A DNA stretch of 53,956 nucleotides, taken from contig SVGZ01000015.1 of NCBI GenBank assembly GCA_015056045.1, positions 1 through 53,956 on the forward strand. Direction: 5' to 3'. Both the position numbers and the translations under genes were made by a program. The stretch comes from Clostridiales bacterium. Lineage in GTDB: Bacteria > Bacillota > Clostridia > Christensenellales > Christensenellaceae. The notes under the pieces were generated by a model. That model searched no databases. It was not told the origin of the DNA and saw only the letters and a list, made by a program, of their open reading frames with translations. Shown piece by piece: positions 31,248-39,312 of this stretch (position 1 is the first letter of the stretch; every line of letters begins with the position of its first letter).

Positions 31248-32597
31248 TTAATCCTGAATTTTTTTTGCCCATACGGCAATACCATCGTTTGTGATGCCTG
31301 TATAGACGATCGTCGGGCAGTTATTTTCCGCATCCCAGGCGGTTGTCACTTTGCCTTTGACGACGTGACCTCCGCCGATCTCCACAAGGAGTCCGTTTTC
31401 GCCAAATGTTTCCCAATGCCCTTTGACATAACCCGAAAGCCGCATTTTGCCATCTTCAAACAGGAAGAGCGGCGCAGAACAGCTGACTGTCTGCGGGAGT
31501 GTCGGTGCGAGCGTGATCCATTCATAGCGTCCGGTGAGCTCTTCCGCCGGGATCGGCTGAATCGGTTCGCCTGCATAAACTTCGGGCGAAACCATCGGCC
31601 AGCCTTCTTCATTCCAGAGCATACGACGCAGATGCATCGTCGACATGACTTCGCCAAATACCTTATACGGTCTGATATGGCTGATCATATACCAGCTTCC
31701 GTCGTCATCCATAAGCACGGAATTATGACCGGGTGCCATCCATCCCTGCGAATTTTCAAAGCGATAACCGCAGGCAAGCATAAGACCAGTCGTTTCGTGA
31801 TAATCGACTTCATCCGTCATTTCAACACCGTTAAAGCCAAGGTACGGACCTTCAATATTGCGGCTCCTGCCGACGCGGATGTTATAATCGCTTGCGAGCG
31901 AGCAATAGGAAACGAAAAGGTAATAATAATCCGTTTCGGGGTTATAGCGGATATAAGGTCCTTCGATTCCCGTTGTTGTCCAGTCGGGTCTTCTTGCGAT
32001 GCTCTTTCCCATTGCAGAAACGGGCGTTCTGCCGTCTTCCTCAAGGCTCGGGTCTTCGGCAAGGCCTGTTTTTTTATCAAGCGGCATCAGGCGTATTCCG
32101 CCCCAAAAAGAACCGAACACCATATACATCTTCCCCGTGTGCACATCGACGATCGGGTTTGCATCGATCGCATTGACGGGAGAATTTTCATTTGTTTTGA
32201 CGACCATGCCGCGGTAATGATAGGGTCCTTCGGGTTTATCCGCAACGGCAAGGTAGATCGCCGAACGCTGCGAGCCAAAGCTCGAACAGGAACAATACAT
32301 GCGGTATTCTTCGCCGATTTTGATGATATCCGGCGCCCAAAGACCATCTGCGCCTGTCCATGCGAGGACTTCCGCCGGTGTTTCTTCGATAAATTTACCG
32401 AGTCTTTCCCAATGTATCATATCGCCCGAACGGAAAACGAGCTGTCTTGTGCAGAAAAGGAAATAATCTTTGCTGACCGGATCTCGATATATCGCCGGGT
32501 CATGCGCACCCCAAAGACCTTCAGCTTCCTCATGTTTTTGCGGCATAGGCGGCTCTGCCGGCGGTGCTTTTGGGTAAATAAGCGGATATTTTGCCAT
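31248..32597 (-). CDS. GH43-family arabinanase/arabinofuranosidase-like glycosidase
   Basis: A 449-residue protein without a signal peptide, so likely cytoplasmic. The five-bladed propeller motifs of GH43 are present: LWGAHDPAIYRDP (base Asp near 38), ADGLWAPDIIKIG (near 90), YCSCSSFGSQRSAIYLA, VDVHTGKMYMVFGSFWGGI (near 150), GIEGPYIRYNPETDYYYLFVS (acid Glu near 225) and APGHNSVLMDDDG (near 290). The pattern is that of endo-1,5-alpha-L-arabinanases (AbnA-like). The C-terminal 100 residues form an extra beta domain. The start is ATG at 32597 with AAAGGG; a longer frame to 32684 runs through the promoter. No transporter or arabinose gene is adjacent. Confidence 0.88.
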   Translation of the reverse strand: MAKYPLIYPKAPPAEPPMPQKHEEAEGLWGAHDPAIYRDPVSKDYFLFCTRQLVFRSGDMIHWERLGKFIEETPAEVLAWTGADGLWAPDIIKIGEEYRMYCSCSSFGSQRSAIYLAVADKPEGPYHYRGMVVKTNENSPVNAIDANPIVDVHTGKMYMVFGSFWGGIRLMPLDKKTGLAEDPSLEEDGRTPVSAMGKSIARRPDWTTTGIEGPYIRYNPETDYYYLFVSYCSLASDYNIRVGRSRNIEGPYLGFNGVEMTDEVDYHETTGLMLACGYRFENSQGWMAPGHNSVLMDDDGSWYMISHIRPYKVFGEVMSTMHLRRMLWNEEGWPMVSPEVYAGEPIQPIPAEELTGRYEWITLAPTLPQTVSCSAPLFLFEDGKMRLSGYVKGHWETFGENGLLVEIGGGHVVKGKVTTAWDAENNCPTIVYTGITNDGIAVWAKKIQD

Positions 32598-32639
32598 CGT
32601 TTTTGCCCTTTCTTCTTTAAAAATGTTATTTGTATCTAA

Positions 32640-32668
32640 ATTGTAACAGAATACAGTCGATTCGTCTA
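32640..32668 (-). promoter_or_regulatory. Promoter of the GH43 gene
   Basis: TAGACG (32668-32663), 17-bp spacer, TACAAT (32645-32640) with an extended TGT before it, on the minus strand. Confidence 0.55.
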
Positions 32669-32886
32669 TTCGTTTTGAGACCAAAATGTTAGTTTCGAGA
32701 AAATTTATCTTTATAGAGCAGTAAATTAAATGCTATTTTTTAGAATTATGTGTTATTATTACATTATGAAGATTTTACTGAATAGTCAAATTATTCTACA
32801 TAATAGCGTTAGATTATATTTTTAATAACTTCTCCGTGGCACATTGTGAAGCAAATTGCTTATAGAAGAGTATATAGGAGTGATTT

Positions 32887-33861
32887 ATGAGCTACAAATC
32901 TATTGATTCTCTCATGCGACATCTTAGACAAAACGGCATTTCAATTAAAGGCAGTATCCAAAAGCGCCAGCTTAGAAATACGGGATATTTCCACGGATAT
33001 AAAGGATATCGATTTTTTCAACACTCTCAGAATAGGTTGCCCTTTGTATCATATAGGGAAATTTATGCTACTATACAATATGATTCAATCTTAAAATCAT
33101 TACTTTATAGCAAAATAATGTTTATAGAAACAGCAATGAAAAATCTTGCCTTGGAAAGCATTTTAAATAAAGCAAAATCTGAGTCTATTCAAGATATGTT
33201 AGATAAAACCGTTATAAGTTATAATAATGCATCTTCCAACATAACTCATAAACAAAAAACTGATGCTCAAAAAAAGAAGCTTGATTTGCAAAGGAGCATA
33301 CAATCCAGTTTGGCTTATGCATACAAAAAAGACAATCCTAAAATAACACATTTTTATAATCAAAATTCTGATGTTCCCATTTGGGCCTTATTCGAAATTA
33401 TGACAATGGGTGATTTAGGATACTTATTGTCCTGTCTGACTTACGATGTACGAAATGACATTTCCAAAAGACTTGGCATAAATGTTTCCGCAGATACAAA
33501 TAGACAACTAATATATGATTATATTTATTTATTAAAAGATCTAAGAAATGCCATTGCTCATAACGCAGTCGTTTTCGATGCCCGATTTAATCGAAAAAGC
33601 ATTAGCAACGCAATGAAACAGTGTTTAATTCTTGACATTGGTCTTCCAAACATTAATTTCAAAAGCATCGGCGACTATATTATTTTAATTTGCTATTATT
33701 TAAAGCTCCTAGGGATACCTAAAAAAGAAATTAAGGTTTTTATAAATGCATATGAAAAAGCAACGACTAGCTATAAAAAAACTGTCAATACTAATGTTTC
33801 TACTATTGTTGTACCTCAAAATTTGAAAAGTAGATTAAGTATTCTAAAAAAATTCATTTAA
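32887..33861 (+). CDS. AbiF/AbiD-like abortive infection protein (Abi_2 family, HEPN)
   Basis: A 324-residue protein with the Abi_2 pattern: MSYKSIDSLMRHLRQNGISI, LRNTGYFHGYKGYRFFQ, YDSILKSLLYSKIMFIETAMKN, PIWALFEIMTMGDLGYLLSCL and, decisively, LKDLRNAIAHNAVVFDARF. Arg220-x4-His225 in RNAIAH is the HEPN RNase motif. Abi_2 proteins (AbiD, AbiF) stop phage growth by killing or arresting the infected cell, presumably by RNA cleavage. The gene is strongly AT-rich (AAA, TTA, ATA codons) against GC-richer neighbours, which points to transfer. TAGGAG is 7 bases before the ATG. A candidate small RNA with its own promoter begins about 40 bases after the stop (33900-33974). Confidence 0.88.
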   Translation: MSYKSIDSLMRHLRQNGISIKGSIQKRQLRNTGYFHGYKGYRFFQHSQNRLPFVSYREIYATIQYDSILKSLLYSKIMFIETAMKNLALESILNKAKSESIQDMLDKTVISYNNASSNITHKQKTDAQKKKLDLQRSIQSSLAYAYKKDNPKITHFYNQNSDVPIWALFEIMTMGDLGYLLSCLTYDVRNDISKRLGINVSADTNRQLIYDYIYLLKDLRNAIAHNAVVFDARFNRKSISNAMKQCLILDIGLPNINFKSIGDYIILICYYLKLLGIPKKEIKVFINAYEKATTSYKKTVNTNVSTIVVPQNLKSRLSILKKFI

Positions 33862-33864
33862 TCA

Positions 33865-33893
33865 TTGCATTTTTATATCATTTGTGGTATATT
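33865..33893 (+). promoter_or_regulatory. Promoter of the candidate small RNA
   Basis: TTGCAT (33865-33870), 17-bp spacer, TATATT (33888-33893) with an extended TGG in front. It lies within 4-32 bases after the abi gene stop and leads only into the non-coding hairpins. Confidence 0.65.
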
Positions 33894-33899
33894 ATAATT

Positions 33900-33974
33900 A
33901 TTAATTGAGGTATGTGTTTGCGGATACATGCTTGAGAGAGTCAGATATATTTTTCTGGCTCTCTTGTGTTTTAT
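33900..33974 (+). ncRNA. Candidate small structured RNA next to the AbiF-like gene
   Basis: About 75 bases between the promoter above and a T-rich stop. Two hairpins lie side by side: AGGTATGT (33908-33915) with ACATGCTT (33926-33933), loop GTTTGCGGAT, two or three G-U pairs; and AGAGAGTCAGA (33935-33945) with TCTGGCTCTCT (33954-33964), an 11-bp stem with one G-U, then TTGTGTTTTAT as terminator. No reading frame is present. From memory, abiF genes are often accompanied by a conserved structured RNA and some act as RNA-controlled toxin systems; assignment of this RNA to that family has not been tested. Confidence 0.55.
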
Positions 33975-34002
33975 ATAATAGAAATATATTATCCTCAAAA
34001 AT

Positions 34003-34036
34003 AAAAGAACAAGATCTGAAGATCTTGTTCTTTTAT
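34003..34036. terminator. Bidirectional intrinsic terminator (ddl side)
   Basis: AAAGAACAAGATC-TGAA-GATCTTGTTCTTT, a 13-bp perfect stem flanked by A- and T-runs, just after the ddl stop on the minus strand. Confidence 0.85.
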
Positions 34037-34041
34037 TTTTC

Positions 34042-35211
34042 TTATTTCTTTGCACCGCCGAGCTGACCTTTCTGTGCCTTATCGAGGATCTTGGAATCAA
34101 AGGCAAAGCTGTTGTGCTTCTTTTCCTCCATTGCCGCAAAAGCGCCTTCGATCAGCCTATCGATCAGCTTTGCATAGGGAATGCCGATCGGCTCATAGAG
34201 ATAGAAAGCAAAGCTGCCGGGGATCGAGTTGATCTCATTCAGGTAAAGCGTATTATCATCCATATCGATCATATAGTCAATGCGGACAACGCCTTTTAAG
34301 CCCAGTTTCTTGAAAATATGTTTCGAGATGCGCTTAACTTCTTCGTCTGTTTCCGCGGGAATATCTGCCGGGATCTTTCTCGAAAGGGATTTCATACCCT
34401 GGCTCTTGCCGCCTTTGCCGTTATCGAGATATTTATCTTCGAAAGAAAGGAGTTTACCCGAACCGACAGGTTCTTCAACAACGCCCGTCATAACGTCTGT
34501 ACCTTCGCCGACGACTGCACAGTTGACTTCCTTGAGATTGCGGATGTAGTGTTCGATCAAAATCTTTCTGTCATAGCTTGCCGCAAGCGCAACGGCTTTT
34601 TCAAATTCAGCTTCATCTTCCGCACAGGAAACGCCGATGCTGCTGCCAAGGTTTGCCGGTTTTACGATAACGGGGAAACCGCAGACACGCTTAACTTCCG
34701 CAAGAACGGCTTCTTTATCCGCTGCATATTCTTCGCGCAGGAAATCCACACCCGGAAGAACCGGTACATTAAAACCGATGCAGGCTGCTTTCATCACGAC
34801 CTTATCCATGCAGACCGCACTGCCCGTTACGTTTGCAGAAGTATAGGGCATATCGGCAAGTTCAAAAAGACCCTGCAGGGTTCCGTCTTCACCGTGCATA
34901 CCGTGCATAGCGATGACAGCCGCTTCGAAGCTGGCAACCTCTTTAATGCCGAAGAAACCGGCTTTTGAAAGGGATTTATTGCCTGCCGAAGGGTTGAAAA
35001 AGACTTTTTCGACCTGTTTTTCGTCAAATTTCTTATAGAATGCTGGATCGAAAAGCTTATCGCCTGTATACCAGAAGCCTTCGCTCGAAATGAAAACGGG
35101 GATCGGCTTATATTTGCTTTTGTCCATATTTTCGATGAACTGCAGCCCTGTAATGATCGAAACATCATGCTCTGCAGAGCGACCGCCAAAAAATACAGCT
35201 ATATTTTTCAT
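34042..35211 (-). CDS. ddl: D-alanine--D-alanine ligase
   Basis: A 389-residue ATP-grasp enzyme that joins two D-alanines for the peptidoglycan stem. It has the N-terminal FGGRSAEHDVSIITG signature, AMHGMHGEDGTLQGLFEL near 95-115, KPANLGSSIGVS near 185, the omega-loop region EDKYLDNGKGGKSQGMKSLS near 265, and the metal-binding VRIDYMIDMD and YLNEINSIPGS near 320-340. It is a little longer than usual (about 350-370), with an Ala/Lys-rich C-terminal tail after residue 365. D-Ala-D-Lac ligase activity is not suggested but cannot be excluded. It follows murF after 12 bases and is the second gene of this wall operon. Confidence 0.93.
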   Translation of the reverse strand: MKNIAVFFGGRSAEHDVSIITGLQFIENMDKSKYKPIPVFISSEGFWYTGDKLFDPAFYKKFDEKQVEKVFFNPSAGNKSLSKAGFFGIKEVASFEAAVIAMHGMHGEDGTLQGLFELADMPYTSANVTGSAVCMDKVVMKAACIGFNVPVLPGVDFLREEYAADKEAVLAEVKRVCGFPVIVKPANLGSSIGVSCAEDEAEFEKAVALAASYDRKILIEHYIRNLKEVNCAVVGEGTDVMTGVVEEPVGSGKLLSFEDKYLDNGKGGKSQGMKSLSRKIPADIPAETDEEVKRISKHIFKKLGLKGVVRIDYMIDMDDNTLYLNEINSIPGSFAFYLYEPIGIPYAKLIDRLIEGAFAAMEEKKHNSFAFDSKILDKAQKGQLGGAKK

Positions 35212-35223
35212 GTTTTTTGCTCC

Positions 35224-36792
35224 TTATTCGCTATAATTATCCGGCAGGTCGTTCTCGAAAAGGACGGTATCCCCTGCCATGAGGATCTTATACATTTCAT
35301 TGCTTGCCGCGGTCAGGTTCGGCGAAACGCGGACTTTTGTCATGTCAAAACCTTCGGCTTCCAGCGCTTCGAACATCGGTTTTGTCTGCCTGATGCCGAC
35401 GAGGAAGACGAAATCTGCGACTTTTGCGATCTTTCGTGCAAAAGCGGCATTTTCTTCGTCCTGCTTTGCGCCAAGTTCGACCATGCCAGGTGTGACGATG
35501 ATCTTTCTTCCCTCAAAGGAAGCGAGAACCTCGAGTGCAGCCGCTGCGCCTGCGGGGTTGGAATTAAAAGCATCGTCGATGACGTTGACGCCGTTTCCCG
35601 TTGGGATAAGCTGCAGCCTGTGTTCGACCGGCTCGATCTTTTCAATACCGCTGCGGATCTCTTCTGCGGAAAGCCCAAGATATTCGGCAAGCGCTGCACC
35701 TGCCATGATATTCATGATATTATGACGACCGAGAAGCTTCGTTCTTGCGGTAAAGCTTTCGCCGTTTTTCAGCCTGACGGTAAATTCGCTGCCAAAGCTG
35801 CCTGCCTTGATATCCCATGCGGAAAGATCGCAATTTTCCTCTTCCACACCGAAAAGCGTTTTGGGCTGCGGAATTTCTCTTTCGTAAAGCTCTTTGGCAA
35901 GACCGTGATCTTCGGGGAAGAAAGCGGCTCCATCTTCGGGCAAGCCTGCGATCAATTCATATTTGGTGTTGGCAACATTTTCGATCGAATGGAATGTTTC
36001 GAGGTGCTGCGGTCCGACGGAAGTGATAATGCCGTATTTCGGGTGAACAAAATCGACCAGTTCCTTGATATCGCCGACGTGTCTTGCGCCCATTTCCGCA
36101 ATAAAGACTTCGTGTTCGGGTAAGAGTTGTTCACGGATGACTCTCGTGACACCCATCGGTGTGTTATAGCTCGATGGCGGAACGAGCACCTTATATTTTT
36201 CTTTTAAAATCGTTCCGACGATATATTTGACGCTCGTTTTTCCGTAGCTGCCCGTGATGCCGATCTTGATCAGCTCAGGTCTGCTCTTCAAAATCTTTTT
36301 CGCATCGTTCATGTACCAGTTGTTGATCGATTTTTCGATCGGGAGCATGATGAAATGAACGAGTACGACCAGAAGCGGCTGAATGATCAGCAGAAGTGCA
36401 AAAGCTGCCGAGCCTTTCAACAGGGCAAACAATACGAAAAGCGCAAGAACAAGAATTTCGCCCGTTAAAAAGCGCTTGATCCTTGCCGTATAAACGAGCG
36501 GTTTTTTCGCATCGCGGATCTTTGCCGAAACGATATACCATGCACCTGCTGCAAAGGATGCGAGAAGAAGAATATAGGCGATGATACGGCTTTCCATCAT
36601 ATAGAGGATCAGCGCCGCTGCATAAAGAACAGCCGTAAGCAGCAAAATCGGATATTTGCGGATACCGCGCTCTCTTAACCAGCGCAGATAACCCGGCGTC
36701 TGGTAGCTTTCAAGCTGCAGCATATGCAGGCAGTTGATGGAAGCGATAAAGCATATTGCTGCCGCAACTATGATCGAGATCAGATTAAACAT
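35224..36792 (-). CDS. murF: MurF-type ligase with N-terminal membrane domain
   Basis: A 522-residue protein. Residues 1-155 hold about five hydrophobic segments (starting FNLISIIVAAAICFIASINC) in place of the usual soluble MurF N domain. From 170 on is the Mur ligase core: IKIGITGSYGKTSVKY (P loop, 181-187), PSSYNTPMGVTRVI, FIAEMGARHVGDIKEL, ITSVGPQHLETFHSIENVANTK, GRHNIMNIMAGAALA, and IDDAFNSNPAGAAAALE. These are MurF hallmarks, so it should add D-Ala-D-Ala to UDP-MurNAc-tripeptide, fitting its place before ddl. The membrane domain would place the reaction at the inner face near MraY. A related amino-acid ligase acting on a membrane-bound precursor is an alternative. Confidence 0.88.
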   Translation of the reverse strand: MFNLISIIVAAAICFIASINCLHMLQLESYQTPGYLRWLRERGIRKYPILLLTAVLYAAALILYMMESRIIAYILLLASFAAGAWYIVSAKIRDAKKPLVYTARIKRFLTGEILVLALFVLFALLKGSAAFALLLIIQPLLVVLVHFIMLPIEKSINNWYMNDAKKILKSRPELIKIGITGSYGKTSVKYIVGTILKEKYKVLVPPSSYNTPMGVTRVIREQLLPEHEVFIAEMGARHVGDIKELVDFVHPKYGIITSVGPQHLETFHSIENVANTKYELIAGLPEDGAAFFPEDHGLAKELYEREIPQPKTLFGVEEENCDLSAWDIKAGSFGSEFTVRLKNGESFTARTKLLGRHNIMNIMAGAALAEYLGLSAEEIRSGIEKIEPVEHRLQLIPTGNGVNVIDDAFNSNPAGAAAALEVLASFEGRKIIVTPGMVELGAKQDEENAAFARKIAKVADFVFLVGIRQTKPMFEALEAEGFDMTKVRVSPNLTAASNEMYKILMAGDTVLFENDLPDNYSE

Positions 36793-36865
36793 TATTTTTA
36801 CATCGCTTTTATTTCAAAAAGCGCTCCTTTCTTCAACAACGTTCAGAGTAGCTTTATCAAAACCC

Positions 36866-37636
36866 TTATCCCTCAAGAAAAACTCTTAAAATACGCATGA
36901 CCTGACCCGGTGCATCAAGGAAGGAAAAATGCCCTGCGCCCGCGATCACGGCAAGACCGGCATCGGGGATCTTTTTCTCCATGATCTTTGCCAATGAAAC
37001 CGGCGTATCCTCATCATTTTCGCCATAGATCAGCAGTGACGGGGATTTGATTTTGGAAAGATACGGCGTCAGGTCTTCATTGACGACCTTGACAAAAGTT
37101 CCCTTCATGCAATCCGGCAAGGCTTTATAATCCGCCGAACCGGCATTTTTAACTCTTGCCTCCGCATCAATGCCAAAAACTTTCAGTAATTTCTTTAAAA
37201 ATGCACTCTTCAGAGCCTTTTTGCAGAGCTTATAGAGCATCGTCCGCAGATGAAAGGCAAGGCTTCTTTTCTTTTTGACGCCTGCTGCATCGACAAAGGC
37301 GATCTTTCCCGCAAGTTCGGGGTATTTTGCCGCAAGCTTGATCATGACTCTGCCGCCGAAGGAATGACAGATGATGTCCGTTCCTTCAATGCCCATTTTG
37401 CGGATGAAATCGGCCGTCATTTCCATATAATCATCGACCGTCCAGACACCGTTTGGGTAATCGCTTTCGCCGAAACCGGGAAAATCGATCGACCAGACTT
37501 TCCTTGTGCCGGAAAATTCCCTTGCAAAGCCTGCCATGACCTTCGTATTGCATCCCCAGCCATGCAGCAAAAGAAGATTTTTCCCTTCGCCGGTGCATTC
37601 ATAATAGACTTTTACATTATGATATGTATGAAACAT
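36866..37636 (-). CDS. Alpha/beta hydrolase
   Basis: A 256-residue alpha/beta-hydrolase fold protein: oxyanion segment LLLLHGWGCNTKVM, nucleophile elbow IICHSFGGRV (Ser near 96), a helical cap near 125-185, acid LLIYGENDEDTPV (Asp) and catalytic His in VIAGAGHFSFLDAP. The substrate is unknown. The start is ATG at 37636, two bases after the rimI stop; an in-frame GTG at 37654 would overlap rimI. It is probably the last gene of the tsaE-tsaB-rimI unit and translated by coupling. No secretion signal. Confidence 0.85.
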   Translation of the reverse strand: MFHTYHNVKVYYECTGEGKNLLLLHGWGCNTKVMAGFAREFSGTRKVWSIDFPGFGESDYPNGVWTVDDYMEMTADFIRKMGIEGTDIICHSFGGRVMIKLAAKYPELAGKIAFVDAAGVKKKRSLAFHLRTMLYKLCKKALKSAFLKKLLKVFGIDAEARVKNAGSADYKALPDCMKGTFVKVVNEDLTPYLSKIKSPSLLIYGENDEDTPVSLAKIMEKKIPDAGLAVIAGAGHFSFLDAPGQVMRILRVFLEG

Positions 37637-37638
37637 GC

Positions 37639-38079
37639 TCAGTCTCTCTTCCACATGATATAGGCATCTTCGCCGTCGTCGTAATATTTTTTGCGTCTGC
37701 CTTCGCTCACAAAGCCGAGCTTTTCATACAGTGCGATCGCCGCTTCGTTGCTGACGCGGACTTCGAGCGTATAGGAATCCGCACCTTCATTTCTGCCTTC
37801 CTGCATGAGGAAAGTGAGAAGCGCTTCGCCGAGACCTCTTTTTCTGTATTCAGGGCGCACGCAGATATTCATGATGTTGCCTTCGCCTGCGATAATCCGC
37901 AAACCACAGAAACCGATCATTTTTCCGCTTTCTTCGCGCAAAGCATAAAAAAGACTGTCATCAAACATGAGCTCCGCCATAAAGGCAAAAGCAGGCCAGG
38001 GATACTTAAAACAGATATTTTCGATCTCGATCATTTCCTCCGCATCGTCGAGCGTTGCGCGCGTGATCTTATATTCCAT
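37639..38079 (-). CDS. rimI: Ribosomal protein bS18-alanine N-acetyltransferase
   Basis: A 146-residue GNAT acetyltransferase. It has the RimI pattern: DDAEEMIEIENICFKYPWPA near 10-30, MIGFCGLRIIAGEGNIMNICVRPEYRKRGLGEALL with the acetyl-CoA loop RKRGLGEA near 80-88, and LEVRVSNEAAIALYEKLGFVSEGRRKKYY at the end. It acetylates the N-terminal Ala of bS18. It overlaps tsaB by 11 bases and precedes the hydrolase by 2 bases. The tsaE-tsaB-rimI order supports the name over a generic GNAT. Confidence 0.93.
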   Translation of the reverse strand: MEYKITRATLDDAEEMIEIENICFKYPWPAFAFMAELMFDDSLFYALREESGKMIGFCGLRIIAGEGNIMNICVRPEYRKRGLGEALLTFLMQEGRNEGADSYTLEVRVSNEAAIALYEKLGFVSEGRRKKYYDDGEDAYIMWKRD

Positions 38080-38737
38080 TTTTCATCCTTTCCGCCTGCG
38101 AAGGACGCATATAGTTTGCCTCAAGCTCATAGAGGCTCGTAAGCTCATTTTTCATTGCTTTTTCATAGGCGATCTGTGCGGTAACGCCTGCCCTCGGGTA
38201 TGCAAACATCGCACCGCCAAAAGCAGCGTTCGGGAATTTTTCCCTGATTTTTTCCCTTAATACCTCTGCGCCATCGCCCAAAAAGAGCGTTTCCTCTGCC
38301 AAAGGGAATTCCTGCAATAATTCATCGATATGCGCCGCTTTTTCGCAAATGCATTTTCCGTCTTCAAAATAGGCTGCATAGGCATTATCGTTTCTTGCAT
38401 CGATGAGTGCCATAACGTTTTTTGCACCTGCCGCTTTTGCCAGCGTTTCAAGGCTCGAAATACCGCAGACGGGTTTGTTATATGCCTGTGCCATGCCTTT
38501 GACCGCGCAGATGCCGATCCTTAATCCCGTAAAGGAACCGGGGCCTGTCGTTACGGCAAAAACATCGATCTCCTCGATGCCGCATCCTGCATTCATAAGG
38601 CACTGCTCTACCATCGGCATGAGCTTTTTCGAATGCGTAAAGCTGTCGTTCAGATATATTTCACAGATCAGTCTTCCGTCTTCCAAAACGGCAGCACCGC
38701 AGGCTTTTCCGGAAGTTTCTATTGCCAGTATTTTCAA
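38069..38737 (-). CDS. tsaB: tRNA t6A modification protein TsaB
   Basis: A 222-residue ASKHA-fold protein that pairs with TsaD to make N6-threonylcarbamoyladenosine in tRNAs that read ANN codons. It starts MKILAIETSGKACGAAVLED, has VTTGPGSFTGLRIGICAVKGMAQAY near 66-90 and VMALIDARNDNAYAAYF near 113-130, all standard for TsaB. C-terminal MRPSQAERMK is also typical. It overlaps rimI. tsaD is not in the window. Confidence 0.95.
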   Translation of the reverse strand: MKILAIETSGKACGAAVLEDGRLICEIYLNDSFTHSKKLMPMVEQCLMNAGCGIEEIDVFAVTTGPGSFTGLRIGICAVKGMAQAYNKPVCGISSLETLAKAAGAKNVMALIDARNDNAYAAYFEDGKCICEKAAHIDELLQEFPLAEETLFLGDGAEVLREKIREKFPNAAFGGAMFAYPRAGVTAQIAYEKAMKNELTSLYELEANYMRPSQAERMKNGI

Positions 38738-38788
38738 AATATTCTCCTAAAAAGAGTGTTATCTTCGCAGCCAAATGCCGCTGTTTCA

Positions 38789-39244
38789 TTAAAACGCGAT
38801 CTGCGAAAGGAATTCTTCATAGATTCCTTCGCCCGAAAGCGTGATCTCTCTTTCTTCATCGCCCGTATAGCGGACTTCGATGTTCATATGCTCCTTCGGC
38901 AAAATCTCGCCGATGAGCTCTGCCCATTCGATGAGGCAGACGGCTTCTCCGTTCAAATATTCATAAAAGCCGATCTCAAACATTTCTTCGGGGTCACTGA
39001 TGCGGTAAACATCAAAATGGCAGAATTTTTCCCTGCCGTGGTATTCGCGGACGATATTAAAAGTCGGGCTTGTGACATGACCTTCAACGCCCAGTCCTTT
39101 TGCGATGCCCTGCGCGATAACGGTCTTGCCCGCACCAAGGTCTCCCGAAAGACAGAGCAGCATACCGGGCTTCAGTTTTTCGCCCAGTTTTCTCCCTATT
39201 TCCCATGTTTCCTCATGCGAGCTGCTTTTTAATCTGATTTCCAT
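38789..39244 (-). CDS. tsaE: tRNA t6A modification ATPase TsaE
   Basis: A 151-residue P-loop ATPase of the t6A complex. Walker A CLSGDLGAGKTVIAQGIAKG is near residues 31-50, then VTSPTFNIVREYHG, FCHFDVYRISDPEEMFEIGFYEY near 75-97 and CLIEWAELIGEILP near 105. Start at 39244 with GGGGAGAG and a 6-base spacer; an in-frame ATG at 39286 lies upstream of that site and near the -10 box. It is the first gene of the tsaE-tsaB-rimI-hydrolase run, 51 bases before tsaB. Confidence 0.94.
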   Translation of the reverse strand: MEIRLKSSSHEETWEIGRKLGEKLKPGMLLCLSGDLGAGKTVIAQGIAKGLGVEGHVTSPTFNIVREYHGREKFCHFDVYRISDPEEMFEIGFYEYLNGEAVCLIEWAELIGEILPKEHMNIEVRYTGDEEREITLSGEGIYEEFLSQIAF

Positions 39245-39274
39245 GCGAATCTCTCCCCATACTACCTCTATCTT

Positions 39275-39303
39275 ATAATAATCCAAACGCCCTCATTATT
39301 CAA
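39275..39303 (-). promoter_or_regulatory. Sigma-A promoter of the tsaE operon
   Basis: TTGAAT (39303-39298), 17-bp spacer, TATTAT (39280-39275) on the minus strand, giving a leader of about 25 bases. The tandem repeats begin 10 bases upstream of the -35 box. Confidence 0.65.
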
Positions 39304-39312
39304 GTTTTACTG

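Noticed and set aside
32598-32684. N-terminal extension of the GH43 protein
   Set aside because: The extra 29 codons overlap the promoter boxes and carry no signal peptide; the ATG at 32597 has a ribosome site and starts the conserved part.
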